A stretch of 64,000 nt of DNA from Mycteria americana. Its lineage: Eukaryota > Chordata > Aves > Ciconiiformes > Ciconiidae. Position numbers and translations under genes: made by a program. Each line of letters begins with the position of its first letter. Within the stretch, counting starts at the first letter, position 1. The DNA is taken from NCBI RefSeq assembly GCF_035582795.1, contig NC_134370.1, positions 51,199,501 to 51,263,500 on the forward strand, given 5' to 3'. This document shows positions 28,568 through 40,500 of the stretch, one piece after another. The notes below the pieces were generated by a model that had not been told where the DNA came from, did no database searches, and saw nothing but the letters and a program-made list of their open reading frames with translations.

Positions 28568-28727
28568 AAACATTTAGCTAAAATCACTACTGATCTCATG
28601 AAGCAGAAGTTCAGTCTAGGCTTGAAGAATACATCCAATTTGTTTCCTAAAACTCTTCTGTTTGAAGTCATAGCACAGGTATTCCTACAATGTCTGGGTT
28701 ACTTGAACTCACTAATTTTCAAATCTA
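28568..28727. repeat. Diverged 160-bp duplication, copy 1
   Basis: The segment from aaacatttagct to tcactaattttcaaat matches 29075-29234 along its whole length by eye (shared words: aagttcag, ctaggcttgaagaata, ttgtttccta, aactcacta), with roughly a quarter of positions changed. The copies are direct and about 507 bp apart. It may be an old local duplication or two copies of an unrecognised repeat family. Confidence 0.65.
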
Positions 28728-29074
28728 TTTAAGAGAATGTGGTTATTCATATTTATTGACCATATATATGAGGGGACAAATTCAGTTCCTGTACTGTAGT
28801 TTCATGAATTTAGGTACTGAGTGTCCTGCACTAATAACAGTTGATAAATACCACAGGAGGATTTGATCTTGTTTTGCAGGAGATACTGCTCCTGATTTTG
28901 GTAATAAGTCTTTAAGTTAAGACCCTTGTTTTCTCCACATGTAGGCATGATTGTCACTAAACCTGCACATACTGAAACATACTGACTTTCAAGGAAAAAA
29001 GCCAACCATGAGCAGATGAAAGCAGGCAAAACCAGATGTAGGCAAAACCAATAACCAAAAAGAGAGGAGAAATA

Positions 29075-29234
29075 AACATTCAGCTGAAGCCTTCAATGAT
29101 TTCATGAGATAAAAGTTCAGCCTAGGCTTGAAGAATATACCCCCATTTTGTTTCCTAACGTGCCTCCATCTTAGGTCATAACTCAAATATTCCCACAGTA
29201 ACTGTATTCCTTCAACTCACTAAATTTCAAATAA
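29075..29234. repeat. Diverged 160-bp duplication, copy 2
   Basis: Partner of 28568-28727; begins aaacattcagctgaag and ends tcactaaatttcaaat. The similarity holds in order and spacing throughout, so it is not a chance match of one word. Confidence 0.65.
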
Positions 29235-30224
29235 CAATAAATAACAATCTTTAAATTGTTAGTAAAGCAATGTGCTTTCCCCCTCAGTAGAAGATAAAAA
29301 AATTGTCTCATGTATAAGCATTTAATATGCACTTGAGCTACTAGAGGTTGCTCACCAAGTTTGCCATGCATGCCAGTTTTTTTTTTAATAGCTAACAATT
29401 TACACAGAAAAAGTAGGACTAAACATAATCCTCAGACTGGATCTTGAGAAACTGTGCTAGCATTTTAGAAATATAGTGTCATTTCAACTCATTTATTGTT
29501 AAAAAATGCAAACAAAAGATGAATATTTAGAAGAGACAAAATACTCATGGTTATATAGCTGAAGGCAAAGAGTAAGTAATTGCAGACAGACTGGAATCAT
29601 TAGTGTGGCATTCTTAATGTCTAAGTCTCACGTAACTGCAGATGACTAAAGGCATCTCTGAGTAAACTTCAAAACTGGTTCTGTGGCTAGAAGTGTCACA
29701 CTAAAGGCTTCAGTGCCTCAGGATTTTCATCATATTTTGCAGGAAGATTTGGTAAAGCAGGAGGCTGATTTAAATAAGCTGCAAGAGCTTTGTCCGGAGT
29801 ATTAAAGCTGTCATTTCTCTTGTAGAAAAAGTCAGAGAAAAATACTGTGTTAAGACCTTACTGATGGAAGAGAACTGAGGCTGGTGCTTTAACAGAAGCG
29901 ATTACAACGTAAGGCAAAGCCAAGGCACTGAGCAGAGATTCTTGCAGATTAAATTCAACTCTGGAAGACAGGATGTTTGTCTAAAGCATTGGCAGTGGAA
30001 GATGGTTGCTCTTGGCACTAATCACAATCACCGTGTAAGTCCCTCTGCTATACAGTTACCGAAAAAGAATGCATTTGATTTCTCTGGAACTGACAGAGTG
30101 CAGAAACACTAATGCAAAAAATAACGTACACCAGTTAGTAACTAGATGGGAATATAAATATTAACCCTTTCCTGGATATGGCTACAACTGGTCTATCTAG
30201 TTCTTGGATCACAGAAACTTGACT

Positions 30225-30355
30225 GGCTATTACATTCAGTGCAACCTGCTCTGTGGATTTGAACAAACTATCTCCCTTCCTGCAACGTAATTTTGCCATC
30301 TGTAAAATAGGAGTGACTCATTTGTAGTGCTTTATGAACCACAAATAAGAAATGG
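30225..30355 (-). mobile_element. MIR-like SINE fossil (reverse orientation)
   Basis: The plus strand contains ttgccatctgtaaaatagga preceded by gatttgaacaaactatctccc and followed by a degraded version of the usual MIR end. This matches the reverse complement of the MIR core with moderate divergence. Confidence 0.55.
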
Positions 30356-30422
30356 TCTCTAAGAGCAGAGTATTCTTATTAATACCTGAAACCCACTATG
30401 GTGATCTTGGAATGGATATGAT

Positions 30423-30468
30423 GGGTCTAACTAGTAGCATGTAGTAGGTGGGTCTAACTAGTAGCATG
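30423..30468. repeat. Tandem duplication (27-bp period)
   Basis: The 19-mer gggtctaactagtagcatg occurs at 30423-30441 and exactly again at 30450-30468. It lies just right of the MIR fossil at 30225-30355. Confidence 0.85.
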
Positions 30469-31926
30469 GAGTAAAGCATGTGGGTCATGCATTGTCACTC
30501 TGAGTGTCTGAAACACTGTCATTTGGGAAATCCCTTAAGCGTGGGCTTAATCCCATTTAGGTCAAGTTGAGGTAACTATATTGCAGGCAAAGTATGAAGG
30601 ACTTTTTTTATTTTTTAAATATTGTAAGTATGTGCCACATCATTTGGTGAACTGGGGCATAAATACCTTTTCTGTTTCAGAAGCAAGGCTGATAAAACTA
30701 TTATCTGGCAGTACATCCTTAATCAAATGCAATGTATTTATTGTCAAACTGGAAAATGTACAAGACAGTACAAACATGTATTTATAATACACCCACTGCC
30801 CCAGAATCTGACCACTCTTTCCAAGACTTAATCAGGTCAATGGTTCAGTGACTTATGTTCAAGTAAATATTTTAATCAATAACTTAGAATATACAATGCA
30901 ATTTGTATCATCAGCTATAATGCTGGAAAAACCCTCTATATTAACCTTTTTACTTGGTCAATTGCACCTTACAAAATACAAACAGCCACAAAGACGACTG
31001 ATTTTGAACCATATTCAGAGAAGATGGAGCATACTACAGGCAATTGTTCTAAAACAAAAGGATTATACTAACAGCCTAGAAAGTACTGAATATTGATCTC
31101 TGTGGGATTGAAGATTCCAACCAGTATTATTAAATTCAGCACTTTAAGAGCAAGAACTGTATTAAGAAAATAGCCAGCAACATTTGCGCATTGTCCTAAT
31201 GCAGTATCTTTTCTATAGACTTCAAAATGCTTCTGAGACTGCTAAATTAATATTTGATTCGGTACCATGAGTGAATTTTCATCTTCGAAAGTTCTGAACT
31301 TCTGAACTTAATGTTCCATGTGTATTTTTAATAAAGACATTTTGACTTTATAGCAATACCAGTTATGGGAAAACATGCCAAAAGAAACCCTCTTAACCTG
31401 GGATAAACCCTCACAGTGGATATTTTAGGATGCTAAGAAGTCACCAGCCCCTACTATGCATTTTAAAAATAATAAATATACTTAAAAGAAAATAACCAGT
31501 GGGGAAATAAAATCATGTTTGTTATATAGGCTCTACATTATCCAAATTAGGCATGGATAAACCCCATATATTAGTACTTGCCCTGCCACATTAGACATAA
31601 CTGACTGACTGGCACAGGTGGAAAACTTAGTGTATGTATTGTTATAAGATGCTTGAGGAAGAAAGAGTCCAGCTCTCATAAATGCTCAGAACAAAAGAGA
31701 AAGGGAAAAGCAAAGGGACTTGTAAAGATAAGGTCAAAAGGGACTCAAGCATGGCAAACATTGTGGTTTAGTTTTCAAGTCTTTAGGCATTACTGTGCGA
31801 GCACAAAGAATTAACTTCCCTAGAGTCTCTAAAGTAGTGCCTAGAATGTTTTCAACACAAATTAAAATCGTGCTGCACAGAAAATAAGAACAGACAGCAA
31901 ACTTGCCAAATACTCTTTTCTAGTAC

Positions 31927-31968
31927 TTTAAAATATCTATTTTAAAATATTTTAATAGATATTTTAAA
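31927..31968. repeat. Perfect inverted repeat, 15-bp arms
   Basis: TTTAAAATATCTATT (31927-31941) and its exact complement AATAGATATTTTAAA (31954-31968) flank a 12-nt AT-only loop. The surrounding sequence is almost entirely A/T. Confidence 0.8.
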
Positions 31969-34900
31969 ATATTTTAGCCTAAAACATGCCTAGGGCCCCT
32001 ATAGCCCCCATTTAAATAATCAGCTAACCAACCCTAAAAGAGGAGCTTCTTCAATCTTGTTTCTGTCATGGAGAATACATGGAAGAAAGCTACCATATAA
32101 TGAGAGACATGATATACACATCTGGTGACGGATCCACTTGATGAGCACACAGAATGCCAAAAAGATCCCACTTTGACATGAACGCAGTCATGCCAGAAAC
32201 GGCCCCTGCTGGTAGCAACATCAAACTAGTTATAATGCAACTGATCAGTGGCAAGATTTCTAGCATAGATTTCATATGGAGAATTGAAGTAGCCTAACTG
32301 TATGTACACACACCAAGTTATATTTGACATGGAAAAATGTTGAATGAAATGGAAATCGTAACATATATAAAAGCAAAACTAGCCTTGCCCCCAAAAAACG
32401 CAACACCACCAAGCATCCAACACCCTTGAATAATTGGTGTTTGGCTTTTGTCTATATTTATGTGTGGTTAACATGCTTTATTTTAAGGATATTGAATAGT
32501 CACTGACATATATCACAAAGTAAGCATTTATAGTTTTGTCTATGCAGCAGAGCTTTAAATAGAACATTCTCCTCTGTCACCTGGGAATTCTGCCTTTTCC
32601 CAGCCTTGCAGATAGATACAACTTCTGCCTCATTTTGCTTAAGGAGCAAAATGATGCTTTGCATGACAACCAATGCAACACAAGTCACAAATACCTACAT
32701 GCAGAAAAAGAAAGGAATTCCTTCAAGGGCTTATTGTTGGCGAAGACTAAAATAAAATATATTATTTATTTATTTTTGTGGCCAGATAAATACTATACAT
32801 AATGGTGTGGCAGCATGACTACAAACTCTTTTGTGCCTTTCTTGGGGTTAAAACTTTAACAGGAAGGGAAGACATTAAAGTGAGAGTTCAACCCCCTACA
32901 AACTCCAGCATATAATTACAAAACTGTCTTGAACAGAAGGTTCTTCCACTGCAACAAAATGTACTAATTGAAGAGAAAACAGAAGTCTCTACTGCTTTAT
33001 TATTTTTAAAAAGTTTAAAAAGTGACAAAATGGCATTTATTTGTAGCTCAATAAATGACAGATAGTAATCTTTAGGCAAAAGGAATCATGTTGTTATAGC
33101 ATTTCCACACTGTAGGACATGGGGTTGCCTCAGCCTGCCCCTGAACTGGGCCACGTCTAGTTTAGATCGATTCTCTTGTTAAATTTCTCTGGTGCTCAAA
33201 CATTGCAGCCCAGAACTCTTCTGCAGCATCTGCTTTATGCAGTGGCTAGGCAGATTACACGGAGTTTGGCACAATCTTTACCATGCCTTCTGGAGACCTC
33301 TCTATAGCTCACATGTAGCAGGCTGAAAACAGCAATACACGAAGTTCAGCACCGTTGAGTTTGTTGACTCCATCTAGGAAGTATCAGATTCAGGGCCCTA
33401 ATCTGATACCAGGCAGTTGACATAGGGGATACTCTGCCACAATTATTGAAACTACCAGCTACTGAAGAAATGAATGCTGCTTGTGTTGTGCATCAGCACT
33501 GGGTCCTCCTCCTGCCCAGCGCTGACCGAAGCAGTGCGAGTTTGGCAGTGTGTCCCCCTGACCACTGTCATGAAAGTAGGGATCTTGCCTCTTGGGCTGA
33601 AGTACGCCCATGTGGCTCTACCCAGTGCTGCGTGCCCTCAGCAACGTTCGCTCAAGGATCTCTGCATCGCTCTCCACTGAATGATGCACTGTGCCCAAGG
33701 ACAAAGTTCACACATTAAAGGCAGAGTAGCTCATGAGCCACATCCAGTCTGTGCATCTGTCTACCTCTGAACTAATTTATCAGACTTCATTGCAGATACT
33801 ATGGTCAGGCAAAACAACAATTTGTAACAGATTTGTAACTCATATGACCAAACAGTGTCTTCATTTGGTATCATGAACTTTGTGCCACAGAAATGTGTTG
33901 TTTAATTAACATGAACAACCACAATATGTTTAATGTATACTACTGTGAATATGGAAGAGCAGGTTTCAGGAATCATGACAGTTACGGGCAGATAACAGTC
34001 TCTTTGTTAATCATGACACAGTTACATAAGGACAAAATTTCTACAGTATAAGGCAAAAAAAAAAAAAAATCCCAACCCAGAGATTAAAAAAAATGTAGGG
34101 AAGATAAATGAAGTGACGGCACATGCCATACTCGTGGGGTGAATATCTTATCAGTTTGGGCTGATTAAAAGCAAAAATGTGTTCATGAGCTAAACATATT
34201 TACGTTGAGGAGGTTTCTAGATTATGTATTCATCCCTTCATTAGGAATTAAATAATGAAGATGCAGAAAATCAAAGGGAAAGGGACAGATGAAACGAGTC
34301 TAGCCTTCAATTTTTGTTTTAAAACTTTTCTGACTTTGAGGCTTCTGGTGTAGAAAAGTTCAGACAAATGATAAAATGTTCAAATTATTTTCTGAATAGT
34401 TGGGGAAACACACTGGACTATTTGTACACAAAGAAGTGTGAGGCATTTTGCTTTTAATTTGCATACAATTCCTTAAAGTGAATTCCACATGAAGAAGGGT
34501 GAGATACAACAAAGCTCGTTTACCATTTCACAAGTTAACAGAGTAAAGTAAACATCTGGCCTTCTTATTAACTAGCTTCCATCCCTTACTCCAACTTGTC
34601 ACTTCCTGCTGCAAGTCTCCATGCCAAATAAATGCATGGACTAGTTCCAAACTCCACAGAAGTTCACATGTGGACTTCAGTGGTACTGCAAATTATAACA
34701 GCAAGAAAAAATTGAAATAGAAAGACTTTAGATGAGCTTATATTCTCTTAATGTTTCCCAAATGAAGACCCAAAATTCAGAGTAAACAAATACTTCAGTT
34801 GTTCAGCTCATCTACTCATCTGACTGCGGTTCCTCTATGGAACACATAGCTAAGGAGAAAAAAGAACAATACTTTAAGAGGGGGCATTAAATCAGAAATA

Positions 34901-37229
34901 GAGAGGTCTCAAAACACCTGTGCTAAAATGGACTTCCCAAACAAACTTATCTGGAACACAATTTGAGCATGCTCTTTCCTTCTACATACTGATAAACTTT
35001 TCTAGCTATACAATTTCCATACATAGTTGCATTTCACCAGGCTTTTGGCTTCTTGCAAACTGGCGAATACCATCCTGATCAAAATATATTACAACAGTAT
35101 TATACCTACAATAAAATACTGGCATGGTGCTAAGGACAGCATCATCTTTCTTCATGCTTTAATGACACCAAATAATAGGTTAAAGACAGGTTGAAAGGGA
35201 AGCAGTAACAAATCTGTCTTGCAGATCTTTCCGAAAGCGAGATGGGAATGTGAGGCGACCCAGGTAAAAAAGAGAAAGAGCCATAAGCTGCAAAGAAGCT
35301 GGACCTACCAACAGCAGCAGAAAATCCTGGTTACTAGAGCTGTCTTTATTTAGGTCTTCCAGCAATAAACACCAATTTAGCCTTCTGCCTAAAAATTTAC
35401 AGGAAGTGGGTTTTTTTTTAATAGGAATTCTTAACATCGAGATTCTGTGACACTGCTGACAGTGAGTTGAGTGAAAAAATCAGATCAATTGTGCTGAAGT
35501 GGAAAATTATAGAACTCGGAATTGCATGTCTCTGATAGTAAGGGTTTGCATATCACACAAGCCTACACATCACAGCACATCTGTCGATGCCAGTGATTCC
35601 ATCTGGGATTTGCCAATTTTTTCCTCTCATGATTGTGGATTCTCCAGCAACTCTACTGAGTCTGAAATAGGTCAGTACCAGAGAAGACACTCTAACAATA
35701 AAAATCTTTATACACTTTCATATTTATTAATTCTCTAGTCATTTTTTGCCATATATTTAACACTAGTGTGACAAAATTCCTGATAATTATATCTCATGCA
35801 GGTAACTTAAATGAGGAGTTAGCACTATCTAAACTGGTAAACCTACCACTAGGGGGGTTACTTTTGAGCCTACAAGACAAGTATTTCTGCAACAATGACA
35901 ACTAGGTGGGTATGCACATAACATAACAGGCTCAGCTGAATGTACTTGGCAGGTATCCAAATGACAGCACAGCCTTCAGAAGGACTGGAGTGGCAACATC
36001 CTTTGACCCAAATAGACTTGACGTTATTGTTTGAGAGGGCTTGAGTGGAGTTGGAGACATGTTGGAAATTGTTGTTAAGAGAGATGGTGTTTCTGTAGTT
36101 AGCCAGATAGTTTAGCTTTTGCTAGTTAAAGTTGCTGTGATTTGTGTTCTTTTTTGACAGGGTAAAATGTGTTACTCACTCTACCCATATTGCTATTGTT
36201 TAGGTCACAACAGAGATATTGAGAACATACTGTATCTTTCTGCAGCTGAAGACAAAGATTGCTGATAGATTGCTGCTATTCCTTCTCTGCAATTCCTTGG
36301 TGAGTACATTTTCATCAATACCAACTCTGAAAACAAACTCCCTAGAGTCCAGATTTTTTTAAAATATATTACAGGAAAAGTCTACTTGTAAATCGCTTAT
36401 TCTTTTCTCCTACAATACCCACAGGTTTCAAAACAAAATAATTATAAATGAAATTATTGAAAGAATAACAAGAGTTGCGATAGTCTTTTGTTGTACTGTG
36501 CATTTCCCTTTTTTAACTAACATACATTCTAATAGAAATTCCACAGTACGAACCAGGTAACTTCAATTAAAAAACAAAATGCAAACTATTCAGTCCAATG
36601 TCAGAGCATGTGTATGTGTGTATAATACTGTAAAAGTAGTCACACATTAGAGGTATATAATTGAAACAGCATTTTCCTTCATGAACCTGCTATTATTGAG
36701 GCAGTGACAAGGTTTCCACTTCTTTGTTTTCTGAGCTCTTTAAAGAATGGCTATTGCCACATTTTGTAAACCTAAATACTGTACAAGCAGAAGCTTGTTG
36801 GTATCAGGTAAGGAGTAATACTACTAGTGCAAACAGATGCAGAGACAATTCCTCCAGTTTTGGGGTGAACCAGCTATATAACACTGAAAGAGGACAGGCA
36901 TCTTCTTCAAACCCACACTCGTGCATGTTTCTCCACTCAGACACACATCCTTCTCCGTCTTGGTCATCTTTTTACAAGGGTAGTTGGGGGAGAACCACCA
37001 GCTCATGTGATATTTGTCATATGAAAGATTTCTTGACTGTTTTCCTATTAATATTATGAATGTTTTATAACAAGTCAAGGAACGATAAATACCACAAGCA
37101 TCAGGGAAGTGACAATAATACTGACTTAGTATCTTTAGTAAAAAGTGAAACATTCTCTCCTGAGATATAAGTCAAGGAAGGAACAGGAATGATGAACCTA
37201 ACACTGTACCATTATTTGATCATCATGCA

Positions 37230-37450
37230 CCTCAGCTGACCAGATGAGAAAGAACAAATGTTTATTGCTCTCTGCTCATCCAAAGCTATGACAGGCAGTT
37301 TATTTAGGTAAGTGCTTGGCATACCAGAATGTTGTCAGAGCAGTTCTCACTGTACTGTCCCCCTTTAGCTTATTTCTTTAAAAGACAAGGAGAAAAAAAA
37401 AAAAAGGAAAAAAAAAAGGAAAAAAAAAAAAAGAAGAAAATCTCAGCAGG
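37230..37450 (-). promoter_or_regulatory. TLN2: TLN2 proximal 3' UTR with possible poly(A) signals
   Basis: Directly after the stop the gene strand has about 50 bases of nearly pure T (37391-37440), then ordinary sequence. AATAAA hexamers on the minus strand occur at 37299-37304 and 37261-37266. The second is followed on the gene strand by a T/G-rich stretch, as expected downstream of a cleavage site. Other AATAAA copies lie further down (35723-35728, 35345-35350). Known talin-2 3' UTRs are several kilobases long, so the true end may be anywhere down to about 33 kb. The interval given is only the minimal reading. Confidence 0.4.
37391..37440. repeat. Interrupted poly(A) tract next to the TLN2 stop codon
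   Basis: Runs of A broken only by occasional G fill the 50 bases ending ten bases before the stop codon. On the TLN2 strand this is a T-rich tract at the very start of the 3' UTR. Tract length in this assembly may be unreliable. Confidence 0.85.
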
Positions 37451-37579
37451 TTAACCCTCATCTTCTCTCAGCTCTGTGGGTAGAAATTTGTATTGCTGTT
37501 GGCGGATCTGAGCCAGTTTTTTCCTTGCCTCTTCCAGCTCTCTTTCCTTCTTCAGCATTTCTTCTTGGGCTGCAATGAT
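37451..37579 (-). CDS. TLN2: TLN2 terminal coding exon: dimerisation domain and stop
   Basis: 43 codons including a TAA stop at 37451-37453. The product begins [20 protein letters not shown] and ends [11 protein letters not shown]. This is the C-terminal helix that forms the antiparallel talin dimer, needed for full actin binding by R13. The arginine equivalent to talin-1 Arg2526, known to be important for dimerisation, is at 37502-37504. The acceptor is ttttttctag. The exon continues into the 3' UTR, which opens with a run of almost pure T on this strand. Confidence 0.95.
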   Translation of the reverse strand: MIAAQEEMLKKERELEEARKKLAQIRQQQYKFLPTELREDEG

Positions 37580-40500
37580 CTAGAAAAAAGAAGCATGAAT
37601 TATGACAGCAAGGAATACTGTCTGTAAAACAAGATTTCTTTCTTTATGACACCAGTCACAGCTAGGCCTTGAGCATTGTCCAGAGAAGCACCAAATTTCA
37701 ATGACTTCATCAGGAACTGCTCAAATTTTTCCAGGTTCCAGGGCTATGCTATCAAGAACAGTATTGTATTCCCACTTGTTTCTTAAAAAGGACTAAAAAA
37801 AGGAAAAAAGAATCTACCAGCATAGTTTTACCATACATCCATGATGGATTTTATAGTGCTGTGCTCCCCCAACATTCATTGGGGTGAGGGGTTAGCACAT
37901 GTAGGATAAGCACCGCATCTTAACATAATGTTTGAGTGACAGTAAAATTGAACACTCATTATTGCAGGTATCCACAATATTTTCCTGCATCTCAAAATGC
38001 CAAAGGAAAAATGACAGCACTACAGACATACAGAAATGATAAATTTCAGTATCTTTTAAGTAGTGACCACAGTATATGGTGTTCCTCATTCATAACAGTG
38101 AATCCAGAAGTTGGTACAACCTCAAAGCCTTGGAATCTATTTTCAAATATTGTTATTATTTCCCCATATTTATTATGGTCACAGTAACAAAATGTCATCA
38201 GTTCTTATCTCTCACTCTCTATTTCTTTGATTATGTACATACAAAACTAGTGTTCCATTAAGATTTGGGAATATTTAAAGTACATAAGAGAAGTCTGAAA
38301 AGAACCATTAACTTCATCAGAACAAAAATAAAAGATATTGGACAATGGTAACTGCTATTATGTTAAATGAGCAATGAAGAAGTGTAGACATCTTACAGCA
38401 TATCACTTTGCTGTCATGTCAGTGGTTACCTAACAGTGAGGCATCAAGTATTTTATCATAGATTTCTACATAGATTTGTCCAGCCTGCAATGCAGCAGAT
38501 GGACATTGTAACACTATGCTACCTTTCTGTGACAGGTTTTCTCTGCTTTACTTCTTGGGTGATTGTACCAACCTGAGCAATGCCACCCACAAACTTTGTT
38601 TTGACCACAACGTCGTCATCCTCTGCTTTCCCAAATGCTGCTTTTTGGGCCGCCCTGACAAGATTGTCTGATGCTCGCTTGACAGCATTTCCTGCAGCCT
38701 TTGAAAAGGACAAAAGAAATTTAGTAATAATGCATAACTAACATGGACTCATCTGAGTGTCAAAACTAAAACATCTTTTCTTGACTAGACAGGACCTAAC
38801 CTAACCTATTGATTAAAGTTATGAACTTAACCTATTGATTAAAGTTATGTGAAAACATCTGTGCTGGGGGCAAAGCCAGCTGAAAAGCCTCAGTAGTTTT
38901 GGCAAATCCACCAGTAAAAATATTTGGTAGATGTCATTCCTGCCTGGTGCAGCAGGCGCGTCTCCTATGTGACTACCCCACCTTCACAGGTGCCCTTGCA
39001 TAATAGGTATGAGGCTCTGCAAGTGGAACTGAACAATGATGAGGATGATGGTTCATCTAGCTTTGAGGTGTTGCCAAGGTTAAGTCAGCCTACGCCCTGT
39101 ATCAAAACTGCTTCCAGAAAGAAAAAAAGACGGGTCATTGTCATAGGAGACTCCCTTCCGAAGGGAACAGAAGGCCCAATATGCAGACCAGACCCACTTC
39201 TTAGGGAAGTCTGCTGCCTCCTTGGGGCCCGTGTAAAAGATGTGAAAATTTCCTGCCCTGGTACGGCCCTCAGATTATTATCCACTATTGATTTTTCAAG
39301 TAGGCAGCGATGAAGCTGCAACTAAAAGTCCGAGGGCAATCAAGAGAGACTTCAAGGGCCTTGAGACGACTGGTTAAGGGATCAGGAGCACAAGTAGTGT
39401 TCTTCCAGTTGCAGGGAATGATGAGGGAAGAAACAGGAGGAGCCAGCAGATCAATACCTGGTTCCGAGCCTGGTGTCAGCCGCAGAATTTTGGGTTTTTT
39501 TGATCATGGGTTGGTCTATATGACACCAGGCCTGCTGGTGACAGACGGGGTACACCTGTCCCAAAGAAGGGAAAAGGATCTTTGCACTGGAGTTAGTAGG
39601 GCTCACTGAAAGAGCTTTAAACTAGATTTGAAGGGGGAAAGGGATAAAAGGCTCACTAGAGATAAGCCTGAGGGCGGCACGCCAAAGTTTGAGGGACAGT
39701 GTGCCAGCAAGGTCCTTTGGTCTGCCATCTCAGTGGAGGTAGGGGATGGAGATCCATGCGGCAGCAAGGACACAAGGGTTATGAATGTGTTAGAAACCAC
39801 GGAAGCACCTGAGAATGGTCACGTAGGAATTAGGGCTTCTCCCCTCAAAAAGGTGACAGGATCAATAGCCCAACTGAAGTGCATCTACACCAATGCACGG
39901 AGCATGGGCAACAAAGAGAAGGAGCTGGAAGCCATTGTGCAGCAGGAAAACTATGATATAGTTGCCATCACAGAAACATGGTGGGATGACTCACACAACT
40001 GGAGTGCTGCAATGGATGGCTATAAACTCTTCAGAAGGGATAGGCAAGGAAGGAGAGGTGGTGAGGTAGTCCTGTATGTTAGGGAGTGTTTGGATAGTTT
40101 AGAGCTTAATGATGGTGATGATAGGGCTGAGAGTTTATGGGTAAGAATGAGGGGGAAGGCCAATAAGGCAGATATCATGGGGGGAGTCTCTTATAGACCA
40201 CCCAACCAGGATGAAGAAGCAGATGAAATAATCTATAAGCAGCTGGGAGAAGTCTCACAATCACTAGCCCTTGTTCTCGCAGGGACTTCAACCTACCGGA
40301 TGTCTGCTGGAAATACAATACAGCAGAGAGGAAACAGTCTAGGAGGTTCCTGGAGTGTGTGGCAGATAACTTCCTGACACAGCTGGTGAGTGAGCCAACT
40401 AGGGAAGGTGCCCCGCTGGACCTCTTGTTCACAAACAGAGAAGGACTTGTGAGCCATGTGATGGTTGGAGGCCGTCTTGGGCAGAGTGATCATGAAATGA

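Larger units (their letters stand above)
17766..30224. other. Non-coding DNA, no gene seen
   Basis: Holds the tandem repeats at 21254 and 21600, a poly(C) tract followed by poly(T) near 20952, poly(C) tracts near 27376 and 28395, the diverged duplication at 28568/29075, and a 154-codon open frame (23376-23840) without recognisable domains. No spliced gene could be assembled. Confidence 0.5.
30356..37229. other. Region immediately downstream of TLN2, possibly distal 3' UTR in part
   Basis: AT-rich sequence with many AATAAA hexamers on the minus strand. The part nearest TLN2 may be 3' UTR if the long form is used. It includes the inverted repeat at 31927 and a somewhat GC-rich patch near 33480-33700 with no clear exon. 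Confidence 0.4.

Noticed and set aside
35845..35860. Second CTCF-like word (ccactagggggg)
   Set aside because: At least two mismatches to the core in its last positions, with no supporting context.
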